From the NCBI GenBank assembly GCA_903882745.1, contig CAIRYG010000012.1, positions 62,001 to 126,000 on the forward strand: 64,000 bases of DNA. The letters run 5' to 3'. A program made the position numbers and the translations under genes. Positions 1 to 10,498 of the stretch are shown piece by piece. Every line of letters starts with the position of its first letter. The first letter of the stretch is position 1. The DNA comes from an uncultured Gemmatimonadota bacterium. GTDB taxonomy: Bacteria; Gemmatimonadota; Gemmatimonadetes; Gemmatimonadales; Gemmatimonadaceae. Under the pieces are notes generated by a model, which saw nothing but the letters and a program-made list of their open reading frames with translations, did no database searches and had not been told where the DNA came from.

Positions 1-815
1 CGAGGTTCCGTCCCATCTCCCACTAACACTCTCGATCGCGAACCCTCCGCAGGCGGCATCGCAAGCGTAATCGCAGCCCCGGTCGCACTGACACCGAACA
101 CTTCCCACTTGATTTCCGGATTCGAGCGCAAGAAGCTCAACGAGAATGGGAGCTGAGACTGCATAAACGCCAGCGCGCTGGGAAAATTGCCTTCAGCGAG
201 ATCCCAAGCTGAAAGGACAAGACCTATCCTTATCTGACGTGCGTCGTGTTGTCGCGCTCTCACTACTTGCATTAGATCGACAAGAAGAACATCGCTCGGA
301 GCCCGCTCCACTCCGGCCAAATCGACGGGCGTGGCATCATCGGCGTGCTGCTGTATTCCTTGATCACTACCGATGAGGTGTTCAAGAGACGCGACTTCGT
401 CTATCGACGGTCCTGGGAGCACGCGCTCGACGTGGATGAACACAAGAACTGCCCTTGCGGCGACCACCGCTTCATCGACTGCCGTCGGCCACTCGCGTTC
501 CTCGAGCGCGTCGAGCACGATTTCGCCCGAGCGATCTGGGATTCTCACCATCACCTTGCTCCCGTCCTCGCGCAAGAGAGTGAGGCTGACATCGGCTGAA
601 ACCTGCCTGGGTGTGCGCAGTACCTCCTGACCTTGACGAAAGCGCTCGCTGATGTCCTCGAGGTAGCTGATGTCACTCGAAATTCCATCCTGCCGGAGAG
701 CAATTGCTGGAGTCCGCGTTTCATCGTTCAAGCGCGACCAAAGAGACGCTAGGTAGGTAGTTTTGCCAGAAGCGGGAAATCCGACTCACACGACCCAAGT
801 CGCAAAGCAGCTCAT
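1..815 (-). pseudogene. TRAFAC-clade / double-GTPase-like P-loop GTPase, 3' end beyond window; in-frame TGA at 788-786 interrupts it just before the P-loop
   Basis: Minus-strand translation by hand: MSCFATWVV*VGFPASGKTTYLASLWSRLNDETRTPAIALRQDG...VMVRIPDRSGEIVLDALEE...AVLVFIHVERVL...IRIGLVLSAWDLAEGNFPSALAFMQSQLPFSLSFLRSNPEIKWEVFGVSATGAAI...; open from 785 to 1; Walker A GFPASGKT, G3-like DRSGE, G4-like SAWD, G5-like VSATG. Not in ORF track because it runs off the window edge. Confidence 0.7.
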
Positions 816-826
816 CTTCGGAAAGT

Positions 827-1387
827 TCAGGCGGTCCCCAAAATCTTCGGCAACGTCACCCCCGTCTGCCCCTGATACTTCCCCTTCTTGTCCTTATACG
901 ACGTGATCGGTTCTTCTCCCTCGAAGAACAGCACCTGCGCGATCCCTTCGTTGGAGTAGATCTTCGCCGGCAGCGGGGTCGTGTTGGAAATCTCCAACGT
1001 CACATGTCCCTCCCATTCCGGCTCAAAAGGCGTGACGTTGGTGATAATGCCGCACCGCGCGTATGTGGACTTGCCCACGGTGATGGTCACGACATTTCGC
1101 GGAATACGGAAGTACTCAATGCTTCGCGCGAGGGCAAAGGAGTTCGGCGGCACGATGCACACGTCCCCCTCGAACTCGACAAACGACTTGGGGTCGAATT
1201 GCTTGGGGTCGATGATCGAACTCAGCGCGTTCGTGAAAATCTTGTATTCGGGGGCAACACGCATGTCGTAGCCGAAGCTACTCACGCCGTAGCTGACCAC
1301 TCCGGAGCCGACCTGACTCTGCTCGAACGGTTCGATCATCCCGCGCTTGGCTTGCTCAATGATCCATCGGTCGTTCTTGATCGACAT
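827..1387 (-). CDS. dcd: dCTP deaminase
   Basis: [26 protein letters not shown]...SSFGYDMR...[34 protein letters not shown], typical Dcd. Confidence 0.95.
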   Translation of the reverse strand: MSIKNDRWIIEQAKRGMIEPFEQSQVGSGVVSYGVSSFGYDMRVAPEYKIFTNALSSIIDPKQFDPKSFVEFEGDVCIVPPNSFALARSIEYFRIPRNVVTITVGKSTYARCGIITNVTPFEPEWEGHVTLEISNTTPLPAKIYSNEGIAQVLFFEGEEPITSYKDKKGKYQGQTGVTLPKILGTA

Positions 1388-1618
1388 CGGTGTGTGTAGG
1401 GCAGGTGGAGGATTTGGACCCGAGGCGCCCCTTCAAGACGCGCCGTGCGGGGGTATCCGAGAAGCTTATCGCATTCTCGGCGGAGCCGTTAGGGCAGGGC
1501 CTGTCTCGACTCCCCGCGAGATGCGAAAATCTCCCGAAACGGTCGACCCGGAAATATCTACCCCCTGGGGCGCTAACCTGTTAGGTCGGATAGGTGCAAC
1601 TGACAGTGCCACACGACG

Positions 1619-1648
1619 TTGACACACCTTTCGCACGCCCAATACTTT
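1619..1648 (+). promoter_or_regulatory. Putative sigma70-type promoter of nuo operon (TTGACA 1619-1624, N18, TACTTT 1643-1648)
   Basis: Consensus -35 hexamer at suitable spacing upstream of nuoA. Confidence 0.5.
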
Positions 1649-1701
1649 ACAGTGCTGGCCCTTGAAGGTTCGTGGTGTTTTGCACGAACAACCATAGAGA
1701 C

Positions 1702-2106
1702 ATGGATCGCAACTACCTGCCCGTTCTGCTGCTGCTTGGCTTCGTCGTTGCCAACGCAGTCCTCATCATCGGTGGCTCGCATTTCACGATGCGTGCGCGC
1801 CCTACGCCAGAGAAGCAGCGCCCCTACGAGTCGGGAATTCCGACACTCGGAAGCGCGCGCGAACGTTTCTCCGTCAAGTTCTACATGGTCGCGATGTTGT
1901 TCATCGTGTTCGACATCGAAACCGTGTTCATGATTCCGTGGGCGGCATACTACCGCCAGCTCTCCTGCGCGGTGACGCTTGTCGGTGGCGCCTGTCCCGC
2001 GGGTCAGCTCTCGTTTTTCGGACTCTCGGAAATGCTCGTGTTCATGGCCATGCTCGTGGCCGGATTCGTCTACGTTTGGAAGAAGGGGGCGCTCCAGTGG
2101 GATTGA
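1702..2106 (+). CDS. nuoA: NADH-quinone oxidoreductase subunit A
   Basis: MDRNYLPVLLLLGFVVAN...RPYESGIPTLGSARERFSVKFYMVAMLFIVFDIETVFMIPWA. Confidence 0.93.
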   Translation: MDRNYLPVLLLLGFVVANAVLIIGGSHFTMRARPTPEKQRPYESGIPTLGSARERFSVKFYMVAMLFIVFDIETVFMIPWAAYYRQLSCAVTLVGGACPAGQLSFFGLSEMLVFMAMLVAGFVYVWKKGALQWD

Positions 2107-2750
2107 AGGATCTGCTCAACGCGGGCTCTGATGGCACGCACGGCGACGCGACGTCCATGGTGTCCATGGATGCCCGCCCGAACGAGCCCTGGGTCACCAC
2201 CAAGCTCGACTTTCTGGTCAACTGGGGACGTGCCAACTCCCTATGGCCAATGCCCTTCGGAACGGCCTGCTGCGCGATCGAGTTTATGGCCTCCGCGGCC
2301 TCGAACTACGATCTCGCGCGCTTCGGGATGGAGCGCATGGCGTTCTCTCCGCGTCAGTCCGACGTGCTGATCTGCGCCGGTCGCGTCCCATTCAAGCTGG
2401 CCCCAGTCCTCCGCCGCATCTGGCAGCAGATGCCGCAGCCGAAATGGGCCATCTCGATGGGTGCCTGCGCCTCGACGGGCGGCATGTTCGACACGTACGC
2501 GGTTGTGCAGGGCATCGATACGATCATCCCGATCGACGTCTATGTGCCGGGCTGCCCGCCGCGTCCGGAAGGCCTGATCTACGGCATCATGATGCTGCAG
2601 AAGAAAGTCATGAACGAGCGCATGAACGGCACGTCGCGCGAAGAGATGGAGCCGGATCCCAAGAGCAAGCTCTACATCCCATCCTCACGAATCGACGAGC
2701 TCTCCGAGCCGTTCGGTAACTCGGTCCATCAGACCCGGTCCGCCCCGTGA
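2103..2750 (+). CDS. nuoB: NADH-quinone oxidoreductase subunit B (TTG start inferred)
   Basis: [19 protein letters not shown]...[40 protein letters not shown]. Confidence 0.93.
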   Translation: MKDLLNAGSDGTHGDATSMVSMDARPNEPWVTTKLDFLVNWGRANSLWPMPFGTACCAIEFMASAASNYDLARFGMERMAFSPRQSDVLICAGRVPFKLAPVLRRIWQQMPQPKWAISMGACASTGGMFDTYAVVQGIDTIIPIDVYVPGCPPRPEGLIYGIMMLQKKVMNERMNGTSREEMEPDPKSKLYIPSSRIDELSEPFGNSVHQTRSAP

Positions 2751-3451
2751 GCATGCGCGCCGAGAAGTTCACGGTCATTAGCGCGGGCCACGGCGGCGGC
2801 GACGTCCCCGCCACGCCCAAGAATGTGCCGCATAAGGGTGGCGATGCGAATCCGTCCGCTGCCGCGCTGCAGGCGCAGTTCGGTCCGGCCATCGTCCGCG
2901 TCGATGTGATCAACGGGGAAACCACCGTCATCGTCGACCGCGACAAAGCCCACGACATCATTCAGTGGCTGCACGACGAGCCGACGCACGCCTACGAGTA
3001 CCTCTCGGACGTGACCGCCGTCGAGCATCGCGATTCGCAGCGCCCGATCGAAATCGTCTGGCACCTCCGCTCGATCAAGTTCCGCCGGTTCATCCGCCTC
3101 AAGGCGATGATCGTGAAGGGCTCCGCGCTCTCGATCTGTTCCATCTGGGACATTTACAAGGGCGCTGATTGGCTCGAGCGTGAGTGCTACGACATGTTCG
3201 GCATTCAGTTTGTTGGACACCCCGACCTGCGCCGCATCCTCTTGTGGGAGCAGTTCAAGGAAGGGCATCCCCTCCGCAAGGATTTTCCACTCCGCGGCCG
3301 TTTCAGCCGCTCACAGCAACTCGAGAACGCTCTCGCCGCTAACCCGGAAGCGCGCTATTCGATGGAAGAACTCTCCATCGTCGACGCGTACGAAGAGCTC
3401 CCGCTCGACATGCGCCGCCGGTTGCTCGGCGGCGAGAAGACGGGGGAATAA
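2747..3451 (+). CDS. nuoC: NADH-quinone oxidoreductase subunit C
   Basis: [42 protein letters not shown]. Confidence 0.93.
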   Translation: MSMRAEKFTVISAGHGGGDVPATPKNVPHKGGDANPSAAALQAQFGPAIVRVDVINGETTVIVDRDKAHDIIQWLHDEPTHAYEYLSDVTAVEHRDSQRPIEIVWHLRSIKFRRFIRLKAMIVKGSALSICSIWDIYKGADWLERECYDMFGIQFVGHPDLRRILLWEQFKEGHPLRKDFPLRGRFSRSQQLENALAANPEARYSMEELSIVDAYEELPLDMRRRLLGGEKTGE

Positions 3452-3454
3452 AGC

Positions 3455-4762
3455 ATGGCCACCAAGCGTACGATCGAAGTCGAGCTGTCGACCACCGGCC
3501 TGACCAAGGACGGCAAGGCGCAGCGCATTCCACTCGTGATGGGCGGCGGTGCCGCGGTCGCGTTGGAAGCTCCGCCCAGCATGGAGCCCGAGCTCGAAGG
3601 CGAGCACATGCTCATCAACATCGGACCGCAACATCCGGCCACCCACGGCGTACTGCGCCTGGTGCTCGAGATGGAAGGCGAGACGGTCGTGCGTTGCATC
3701 CCGCACGTCGGCTACCTGCATTGCGGCTTTGAGAAGATCGGCGAATATCGCCAGTACAATCAGATCATTCCGTGGACCGATCGTGAGGATTACCTCAACT
3801 CGATCGGCAATAACGTCGCGTTCGCGCTCGGCGCGGAGCGTTTGTTCAACATCGAGATCACCGAGCGCTGTAAGGTGCTTCGCGTGATGGCGATGGAACT
3901 CTCGCGTATCGCGAGCCATCTCGTATGGATGGGCACCACCTGCATCGACATTGGAGCGTACACCCCGTTCCTGTGGAGCTTCCAGTACCGCGAGAAGATC
4001 TACGAGATGCTCGAGAAGTGGGTCGGCGCTCGCCTCACCACCACGGCAACGCGCGTGGGCGGTATGGCGGCGGATATTCCGGAAGGATGGACCGACAAGC
4101 TTCAGAGTTTCGTGCAGGATTTCCCGCGCACACTCGACGAGTGCGAGCGGATGCTCACCAAGAACGCCATTTGGGTCGGTCGCACCGTGGGTCTTGGCGT
4201 GATGTCGCCCGAGGAAGCCCTGAACTACGGATTGTCCGGTCCGATGATCCGCGCCAGTGGTGTCGATTATGACGTCCGTAAGGACTTCCCATATCTCGAC
4301 TACGAGACCTACGACTGGACGGTTCCGGTTGGGACCTCGGGCGATGTGTACGACCGATTCCTGGTCCGTATGGCGGAGATGCGTGAGTCGGTCAAGATTC
4401 TGGCGCAGACGCTCAAGCGTTTGCCCGATGGCCCTGTGAATGTGGACGATCCGCGCGTCATCCTCCCGCCCAAGAAGAAGGCGACGAGCGAGATGGAGTC
4501 CATGATCCATCACTTCAAGAACGTGATGGAAGGGCCGCGCCCGCCGATCGGCGAGTCGTATGTCGCCGTCGAAAGTCCGAAGGGAGAGAAGGGCTACTAC
4601 TTCGTTTCCGACGGCAGTTCCAAGCCGGTGCGCTGGCGCATCCGGCCGCCGAGCTATGTGAACCTTTCCGCGATTCCCAAGATGGTCGAGGGACATCTCC
4701 TCTCCGACGTGATCGCGATCAATGCTTCGATCGACATCGTCATGGGAGAGATCGACCGATGA
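3455..4762 (+). CDS. nuoD: NADH-quinone oxidoreductase subunit D
   Basis: INIGPQHPATHGVLRLVLEMEGE...HVGYLHCGFEKIGEYRQYNQ; C-terminal GEIDR. Confidence 0.96.
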   Translation: MATKRTIEVELSTTGLTKDGKAQRIPLVMGGGAAVALEAPPSMEPELEGEHMLINIGPQHPATHGVLRLVLEMEGETVVRCIPHVGYLHCGFEKIGEYRQYNQIIPWTDREDYLNSIGNNVAFALGAERLFNIEITERCKVLRVMAMELSRIASHLVWMGTTCIDIGAYTPFLWSFQYREKIYEMLEKWVGARLTTTATRVGGMAADIPEGWTDKLQSFVQDFPRTLDECERMLTKNAIWVGRTVGLGVMSPEEALNYGLSGPMIRASGVDYDVRKDFPYLDYETYDWTVPVGTSGDVYDRFLVRMAEMRESVKILAQTLKRLPDGPVNVDDPRVILPPKKKATSEMESMIHHFKNVMEGPRPPIGESYVAVESPKGEKGYYFVSDGSSKPVRWRIRPPSYVNLSAIPKMVEGHLLSDVIAINASIDIVMGEIDR

Positions 4763-4808
4763 GCCATTCGATTTCCACCGGGAGCAACGGCTCCGGGAGC
4801 CATTCCTG

Positions 4809-5309
4809 ATGTCGGGCCATACCGACGCGCCATACGAACCCGTCTTCGTTGGGAAGCGGCGTGCCGAGCTCGATGAGCTCCTCACGCGCTACCCGACCAA
4901 GCAGGCCGCACTCCTCCCCGCGCTCTGGATTGTACAGGAAGAGCGTGGATGGCTCCCCGAGGCGGGGATGACCGAGGTTGCGGCCGTCCTCGGACTCACT
5001 GCGGCCTACGTCAAAGGCGTGGTGACGTTCTACACGATGTACAAGCAGCATCCCACGGGCACGCACTTCATTCAGGTGTGCACCACGTCCCCCTGCCTCT
5101 GCGCCGGCGCCGACAAAGTGGTCGATGCCTTCCTCGAGCACACCGGATGCAAGGAACTCGGGCTCACGAGTCCCGATGGCAAGTACACGGTGATCGAAGT
5201 GGAGTGCCTTGGTGCCTGCGGGTTTGCCACACCAGTGCAGATCAACCTCGACTACGTCGAGAACGTGACCCCTGAAAAGGTCCCCACCATTTTGGCGGGG
5301 TTGAAGTAA
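4809..5309 (+). CDS. nuoE: NADH-quinone oxidoreductase subunit E
   Basis: FYTMYKQHPTGTHFIQVCTTSPC...VECLGACGFATPVQIN (2Fe-2S motif). Confidence 0.93.
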   Translation: MSGHTDAPYEPVFVGKRRAELDELLTRYPTKQAALLPALWIVQEERGWLPEAGMTEVAAVLGLTAAYVKGVVTFYTMYKQHPTGTHFIQVCTTSPCLCAGADKVVDAFLEHTGCKELGLTSPDGKYTVIEVECLGACGFATPVQINLDYVENVTPEKVPTILAGLK

Positions 5310-6622
5310 TGGGATATCCGCATAAGTCGCATCCGCGCGAGACCCCGGTGCTGAGCAAGCACTTCGGTGATCCCGACGCGATTTCGCTTGACGGCTGGAA
5401 GAAGCGCGGTGGCTACAAGGCGCTCGAACAGGCGCTGAACATGGAGCCGTCCGCGATCGTCGATATCGTAAAGGCCTCGGGCCTGCGCGGTCGCGGTGGT
5501 GCAGGATTCCCAACCGGCGTGAAGTGGTCGTTCATGCGTCCGGGTGACGGAAAGCCGCATTACCTCTGCTGCAACGCCGACGAGTCCGAGCCGGGCACGT
5601 TCAAGGATCGCGAGATCATGCGCTGGACCCCGCACGCCCTGATCGAGGGGTGCGCGGTGGGCGCGTATGCGATCGGCGCCGAGACGGCGTACATCTACAT
5701 TCGCGGTGAGTTCACGGAACCCATTCAGCGCATGGAAGCCGCGCTGAAAGAAGCGTATGCGGCCGGCATTCTCGGCAACAACGCCATGGGCACCGGGAAG
5801 CGCGTCGATGTGTATGTCCACAAGGGCGCTGGCGCGTACATCTGCGGCGAAGAGACCGCGCTGATGAACTCGCTCGAGGGCAAGCGTGGGAATCCCCGCA
5901 TCAAGCCGCCGTTTCCGGCGGTCTCGGGACTCTTTGGGCAGCCGACGACGATCAACAACGTCGAGACGCTGGCCGCGGTGCCGCACATTCTGAACAACGG
6001 CGCTGAGTGGTACAAGGCCATGTGCCTCGGCAGCCCGAAGAGCACCGGTAGCAAGCTCTTCTCGGTGTGCGGCAACATCAGCAAGCCAGGAAACTACGAG
6101 ATCACGATGGGATTTCCGTTCAAGGATTTCCTGTACGATCTGTGCGGCGGGCCGACGCAGGGCCGGAAGTTCAAGGCCGTCATCCCCGGTGGGTGCTCGG
6201 TGCCGATCCAGACCATGGAAGAGGCCGAGGCCACACTGATGGACTACGAAGGATTCGTGGCGCAAGGCACGATGCTCGGATCCGGCGGCGTGATCGTGTT
6301 TGATGATGCCCAGTCGATTCCGCGGCAGATGGCCCGTCTCGCACGCTTTTACGCGCACGAGAGCTGTGCGCAGTGCACGCAGTGCCGCGAAGGCACCGCG
6401 TGGACCACGAAGATTATGGAGCGCATTGTCGCGGGGCAGGGAACCTTCGAGGATCTCGACACCCTGCTTGAGCTCGCGGACAACATGACCGGCAAGACTA
6501 TTTGCGTGCTGAGCGACTCCTGCGCGACCGTGGTAACCAGCGGTCTGCAGAAGTTCCGGCACGAGTTCGAGGCGCTGATCACAGGTCGGCGCTCCTCGAC
6601 CGTACCCATGGCGGTGGCCTGA
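5309..6622 (+). CDS. nuoF: NADH-quinone oxidoreductase subunit F
   Basis: GLRGRGGAGFPTGVKWSFM...YICGEETALMNSLEGKRGNPRIKPPFPA...ESCAQCTQCREGT. Confidence 0.96.
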   Translation: MGYPHKSHPRETPVLSKHFGDPDAISLDGWKKRGGYKALEQALNMEPSAIVDIVKASGLRGRGGAGFPTGVKWSFMRPGDGKPHYLCCNADESEPGTFKDREIMRWTPHALIEGCAVGAYAIGAETAYIYIRGEFTEPIQRMEAALKEAYAAGILGNNAMGTGKRVDVYVHKGAGAYICGEETALMNSLEGKRGNPRIKPPFPAVSGLFGQPTTINNVETLAAVPHILNNGAEWYKAMCLGSPKSTGSKLFSVCGNISKPGNYEITMGFPFKDFLYDLCGGPTQGRKFKAVIPGGCSVPIQTMEEAEATLMDYEGFVAQGTMLGSGGVIVFDDAQSIPRQMARLARFYAHESCAQCTQCREGTAWTTKIMERIVAGQGTFEDLDTLLELADNMTGKTICVLSDSCATVVTSGLQKFRHEFEALITGRRSSTVPMAVA

Positions 6623-8169
6623 TGGCTGAGACTCCGATGGTGAACCTGACGATTGAGGGGCTGGCGGTGCAGGTTGCGGCCGGCACCACGATCCTCGAGG
6701 CGGCAAAGACGGCGGGCGTGCTGATTCCGCACTACTGCTACCACCCGTCGCTCCCGGTGGCCGGCGTGTGCCGCATGTGCCTGGTCGAGGTGGAAAAGGC
6801 GCCCAAGCTGCTGCCCAGCTGTGCGACGACCGTTGCCGAAGGGCAGGTCGTCCACGTCTACAGCGAGCAAGCGCTTGAGGCACGGAAGGGTGTCCTCGAG
6901 CTACTGCTGATCAATCATCCGCTCGACTGCCCGATTTGCGATCAGTCGGGCGAGTGCGAGCTGCAGGACTACACGTTCGCCGAAGGGCGTCAGGATTCGC
7001 GTTATCGCGAACCCAAGCGCTTTGACCCAGTCGAGGATTTTGGCGGCGACGTGATGTACGTCGGGAACCGCTGCATTCTGTGCACCCGGTGCGTCCGGTT
7101 CATGGAAGATGTGCATAAGGATCCCGTGATCGAGGTGCAGGATCGCGGCGATCGTGCGCGCATCGGCAAGGCGCCAGATAACGATCTCACGCAGGCATGG
7201 GCCGCGAACGTCGTGGACCTCTGCCCAGTGGGCGCGCTGCTGAGCAAGGATTTCCTGAATAAGGCCCGTGCGTGGGAGCTGGACCGCACGGCCAGTGTCT
7301 GCAACGGCTGTTCGCAGGGGTGCAACATTGTCGTCGAGACGCGCGACAATGTGATCATGCGGTACAAGCCGCGCGCGAATGACGATGTCAACAAGCATTT
7401 CATGTGTGACGAAGGCCGCTTGAACTATGCGTGGCTTAATCGTCCGGATCGGATCACCTGGCCGCAGGCGGCTGGCGCGGTCACCGGATGGGAAGGGGCA
7501 CTCGCCAGCGCAGCAACAGCGCTGAAGGGGAAGAAGGCCTACGTGGTGGTGAATCCGTCGCTGAGCAACGAGACGCTCTACGCGCTCAAGCAGTTGATCG
7601 CCAAGAGCGGTGGCGCGGGCTATTTCAGCGTCGTGCAGGGCCCGGAGGCACCGTTGCCTGGTGTGGCGGATCTTGCCGTCCGTGCTGATCGTGCCGCCAA
7701 TGCCACCGGCGCCGAGCTTTTGGGTTTCACCCGCAGCGCATCGCCGCTGGCGAAGCTCACGGCCTCCGATGTGCTCGTGCTGGTGGACGTGCAACTCAGC
7801 GATGCCGACAAAGCCGCCGCAGCCAAGGCTGCCGCGGTGGTCGTCATTGGGACGGCTCTCCCGCAAGAGATTGCCGGTGCCGCCGCGGTATTGCCGATGA
7901 CCAACTATGTGGAGGAGGACGGAACCTTCACGAATCTGCGTGGGCGCGTGCAGCGGTATCTGCAGGCGAAGGCCACGACCGGTGCCGCGCGGCCGGCATG
8001 GTACATCCTCTCGGATTTGCTCTCCGCCCTTGGAGAGAAGAGCGAGTATTTCACGGCGAGCGCGGCGTTCGACGCGCTTGCAAAGGCAGAGCCTGCCTTC
8101 GCAGGATTGTCGTATGACACGCTGGGCCTCCGCGGTGCGACGATTCAGGGCGCGCAGGTGACCGCATGA
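6622..8169 (+). CDS. nuoG: NADH-quinone oxidoreductase subunit G (515 aa, short form)
   Basis: Start ATGGCTGAG at 6622; HYCYHPSLPVAGVCRMCLVEVEKAPKL...PLDCPICDQSGECELQD...CTRCVRFM. Confidence 0.93.
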   Translation: MAETPMVNLTIEGLAVQVAAGTTILEAAKTAGVLIPHYCYHPSLPVAGVCRMCLVEVEKAPKLLPSCATTVAEGQVVHVYSEQALEARKGVLELLLINHPLDCPICDQSGECELQDYTFAEGRQDSRYREPKRFDPVEDFGGDVMYVGNRCILCTRCVRFMEDVHKDPVIEVQDRGDRARIGKAPDNDLTQAWAANVVDLCPVGALLSKDFLNKARAWELDRTASVCNGCSQGCNIVVETRDNVIMRYKPRANDDVNKHFMCDEGRLNYAWLNRPDRITWPQAAGAVTGWEGALASAATALKGKKAYVVVNPSLSNETLYALKQLIAKSGGAGYFSVVQGPEAPLPGVADLAVRADRAANATGAELLGFTRSASPLAKLTASDVLVLVDVQLSDADKAAAAKAAAVVVIGTALPQEIAGAAAVLPMTNYVEEDGTFTNLRGRVQRYLQAKATTGAARPAWYILSDLLSALGEKSEYFTASAAFDALAKAEPAFAGLSYDTLGLRGATIQGAQVTA

Positions 8170-9446
8170 CCCACGTCGCCCTTTTCGCGCTCGACGCGAC
8201 ATCGCAGATGGACCCGACCACGGGGGTGTTCCTGATCGCGAGCGTGATCAAAATGATTGCGATCTTTACCCTCGTGATGGTCGGCGTCGCCTACACGACA
8301 TTCGCCGAGCGGCGTATTTCGGCGTGGATTCAAGATCGTCACGGGCCAAACCGTGTCGGTCCGCTCGGACTCTTTCAGGTGTTGGCCGACGGCGTCAAGA
8401 ACCTGATGAAGGAAGAGACCTATCCCGGCGACGCGAATCTCACGCTCTTCATTCTCGCTCCGGCGATCGCGTTCATTCCGGCGATGCTGACCTGGGCCGT
8501 GATTCCCTTTGCCTCGCCGCTGCCGACCCCGTGGGGTCGCATCGACATGGTGGTGGCTGATCTGCCAGTGGGATTTCTGTTCACGCTCGCGATCAGCTCG
8601 ATCGGCGTCTACGGCTTGGCGTTGGCGGGATGGAGCTCGAACAATAAGTACGCGCTCCTCGGCGGTTTGCGCGCGAGTGCCCAGATGATTTCATACGAAA
8701 TCGCGATGGGCATGAGCACCGTGTGCGTGCTGTTGCTGTCGGGCAATGTGCATCTCACGGAGATCATTAAGCAGCAGAGCACGATGGGATGGAATGTGTT
8801 CCTGCTCTCCATCGCATTCTTCCTGTTCCTGATTGCGGCGTTCGCCGAGACGAATCGCGTGCCGTTCGACTTGCCGGAAGCGGAGTCAGAGCTCATCGCG
8901 GGCTATCACACGGAATACAGTGCGATGAAGTTCTCGATGTTCCCGATCTCGGAGTATGCGGGAATGATTACCGCGTCGGCGATGCTCGTGACCCTGTTCT
9001 TCGGTGGCTGGGACATCCCGTTCACGCAGTGGGACAACACCGGTGAGTTCACGGTGCTCAAGACATTGCTGACCTTCGCGTCGTTCGCGGTCAAGACGCT
9101 GTTCTGGGTGTTCTTCTATATCTGGATCCGCTGGACCCTCCCACGATTCCGCTACGATCAGCTGATGTCGTTGGGGTGGAAGGTGATGCTGCCGATCGCG
9201 CTCGCGTACGTGACGGTGATTGCGACGCTGGTGCTGGCACTGGACATGGCCGGCTTGCCCCGCGATTGGCGCTTCGGCGGGGCGATGTTCGCCGTCAACG
9301 CGGTGCTCGTGGTGTTGTTGTTCTTCGTACTCGATCGCGGGCGGATTGTGAGCCCCGCGTATTCGCGGCTGGACAAGGCAGCGGTGGCTCGTCTGCGCGC
9401 GGTAACCGCGGCGAGGGCCGCCCTGACGACAGGCGAGGGAGCCTAA
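8166..9446 (+). CDS. nuoH: NADH-quinone oxidoreductase subunit H
   Basis: ERRISAWIQDRHGPNRVGPLGLFQVLADGVKNLMKE...ETNRVPFDLPEAESELIAGYHTEYS. Confidence 0.96.
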   Translation: MTHVALFALDATSQMDPTTGVFLIASVIKMIAIFTLVMVGVAYTTFAERRISAWIQDRHGPNRVGPLGLFQVLADGVKNLMKEETYPGDANLTLFILAPAIAFIPAMLTWAVIPFASPLPTPWGRIDMVVADLPVGFLFTLAISSIGVYGLALAGWSSNNKYALLGGLRASAQMISYEIAMGMSTVCVLLLSGNVHLTEIIKQQSTMGWNVFLLSIAFFLFLIAAFAETNRVPFDLPEAESELIAGYHTEYSAMKFSMFPISEYAGMITASAMLVTLFFGGWDIPFTQWDNTGEFTVLKTLLTFASFAVKTLFWVFFYIWIRWTLPRFRYDQLMSLGWKVMLPIALAYVTVIATLVLALDMAGLPRDWRFGGAMFAVNAVLVVLLFFVLDRGRIVSPAYSRLDKAAVARLRAVTAARAALTTGEGA

Positions 9447-9944
9447 ATGGCGATCAAGGTCAAGGAAGTCGAACGTCCGATCAGCGAAGTCAGCTATCTG
9501 CGCGCGACCGTGAGCGGATTGGCGCTGACACTCAAGCACATGTTCGATCCGCACAAAGTGACGACGCAGTATCCCGAGCAACGCTGGGATCTGTCGCCAC
9601 GGTGGCGCGGAACGCACCGCATGCTGACGACGGAAGACGGCAAGGCGAAGTGCGTCGCGTGCGGTCTCTGTCCGACGGTCTGCCCGGCGAACTGCATCAA
9701 GCTGGTGCCAGGTGAGGACGAGGATGGAAACCGCTATCCGCTCGTTTTCGAGATCGACGAGTTCCGGTGCATTTTCTGCGGCTACTGCCAGGAAGTCTGC
9801 CCGGAAGAGGCGATTCACGTAGGACGTCACTACGAGAATGCGGAATACAGCCGCGATCGATTCGTGTACGACCTCGCGCGCCTCACATCGCAGACCCACG
9901 CCGTATGCGAGATGTGGGATCCCGCTGATCCCAAGGGGGAGTAA
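9447..9944 (+). CDS. nuoI: NADH-quinone oxidoreductase subunit I
   Basis: CVACGLCPTVCPANCIKL...CIFCGYCQEVCPEEAIHV, two 4Fe-4S motifs. Confidence 0.95.
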   Translation: MAIKVKEVERPISEVSYLRATVSGLALTLKHMFDPHKVTTQYPEQRWDLSPRWRGTHRMLTTEDGKAKCVACGLCPTVCPANCIKLVPGEDEDGNRYPLVFEIDEFRCIFCGYCQEVCPEEAIHVGRHYENAEYSRDRFVYDLARLTSQTHAVCEMWDPADPKGE

Positions 9945-10498
9945 TGCAGAACGAATTCGTTCCGCTCTTCTACGGCTTCCACTTCTATCTCTTCGGGTTG
10001 ATCGCACTGGCAAGTGCGCTCATGTTCGTGACCCGCAAGAGTCCGGTCGCCGCCGCACTGTGGTTGGTGCAGACGATGTTCGCGCTGGCCGCGCTCTACG
10101 TCATGATGGATGCGCAGTTCGTTGGCGTCATGCAGATCCTCGTGTATGCCGGCGCCATTATGGTCGTGTTCCTCTTTGTCATCATGCTGCTCAACCTTGG
10201 CCATCCGAGCGAAATCTCGGATATCCGCGGTAAGTGGGGGCGTGTGATCGCCGGACTCTTCGGCATTGCTCTGCTGGCCGAAATCGGTGCGGCGTCCCGC
10301 AACGCGCTCGTGCCGGCGCTGCAGCTGCCGCAGGCGCCCACGGACGGCGCGATCAATGGAACGGCCGGCGTCATTGGCCCCATTGCTGGCCCGATGTTCA
10401 AGGAATACCTCCTGGCCTTCGAATTGACGAGCGTGCTGTTGCTCGTCGCGGTCATCGGCGCGGTTGTCCTCGGAAAGAAGTCGTCTAATGCTCGCTGA
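9944..10498 (+). CDS. nuoJ: NADH-quinone oxidoreductase subunit J
   Basis: [38 protein letters not shown]. Confidence 0.93.
   Translation: MQNEFVPLFYGFHFYLFGLIALASALMFVTRKSPVAAALWLVQTMFALAALYVMMDAQFVGVMQILVYAGAIMVVFLFVIMLLNLGHPSEISDIRGKWGRVIAGLFGIALLAEIGAASRNALVPALQLPQAPTDGAINGTAGVIGPIAGPMFKEYLLAFELTSVLLLVAVIGAVVLGKKSSNAR

Noticed and set aside
345-630. Two short + strand ORFs at the left edge
   Set aside because: Antisense to the GTPase-like reading frame, which has clear motifs; no coding signal of their own.
786-788. Selenocysteine recoding of the TGA before the GTPase P-loop
   Set aside because: No obvious stem-loop of the expected type right after the TGA, and Sec is not expected before a Walker A motif; nonsense mutation or sequence error is more likely.
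1938-2102. Upstream extension of the nuoB ORF (track start 1938)
   Set aside because: This part overlaps nuoA in another frame and lacks NuoB similarity; TTG at 2103 overlapping the nuoA stop fits better.
3311-4885. Large antisense ORF (524 aa) and similar ones, e.g. 5252-6883 -, 6901-8202 -, 11207-12508 -, 17570-18913 -, 20808-21842 -, 21695-22882 -
   Set aside because: Shadow ORFs opposite well-recognised genes in high-GC DNA; Arg/His/Ala-rich, no recognisable domains.
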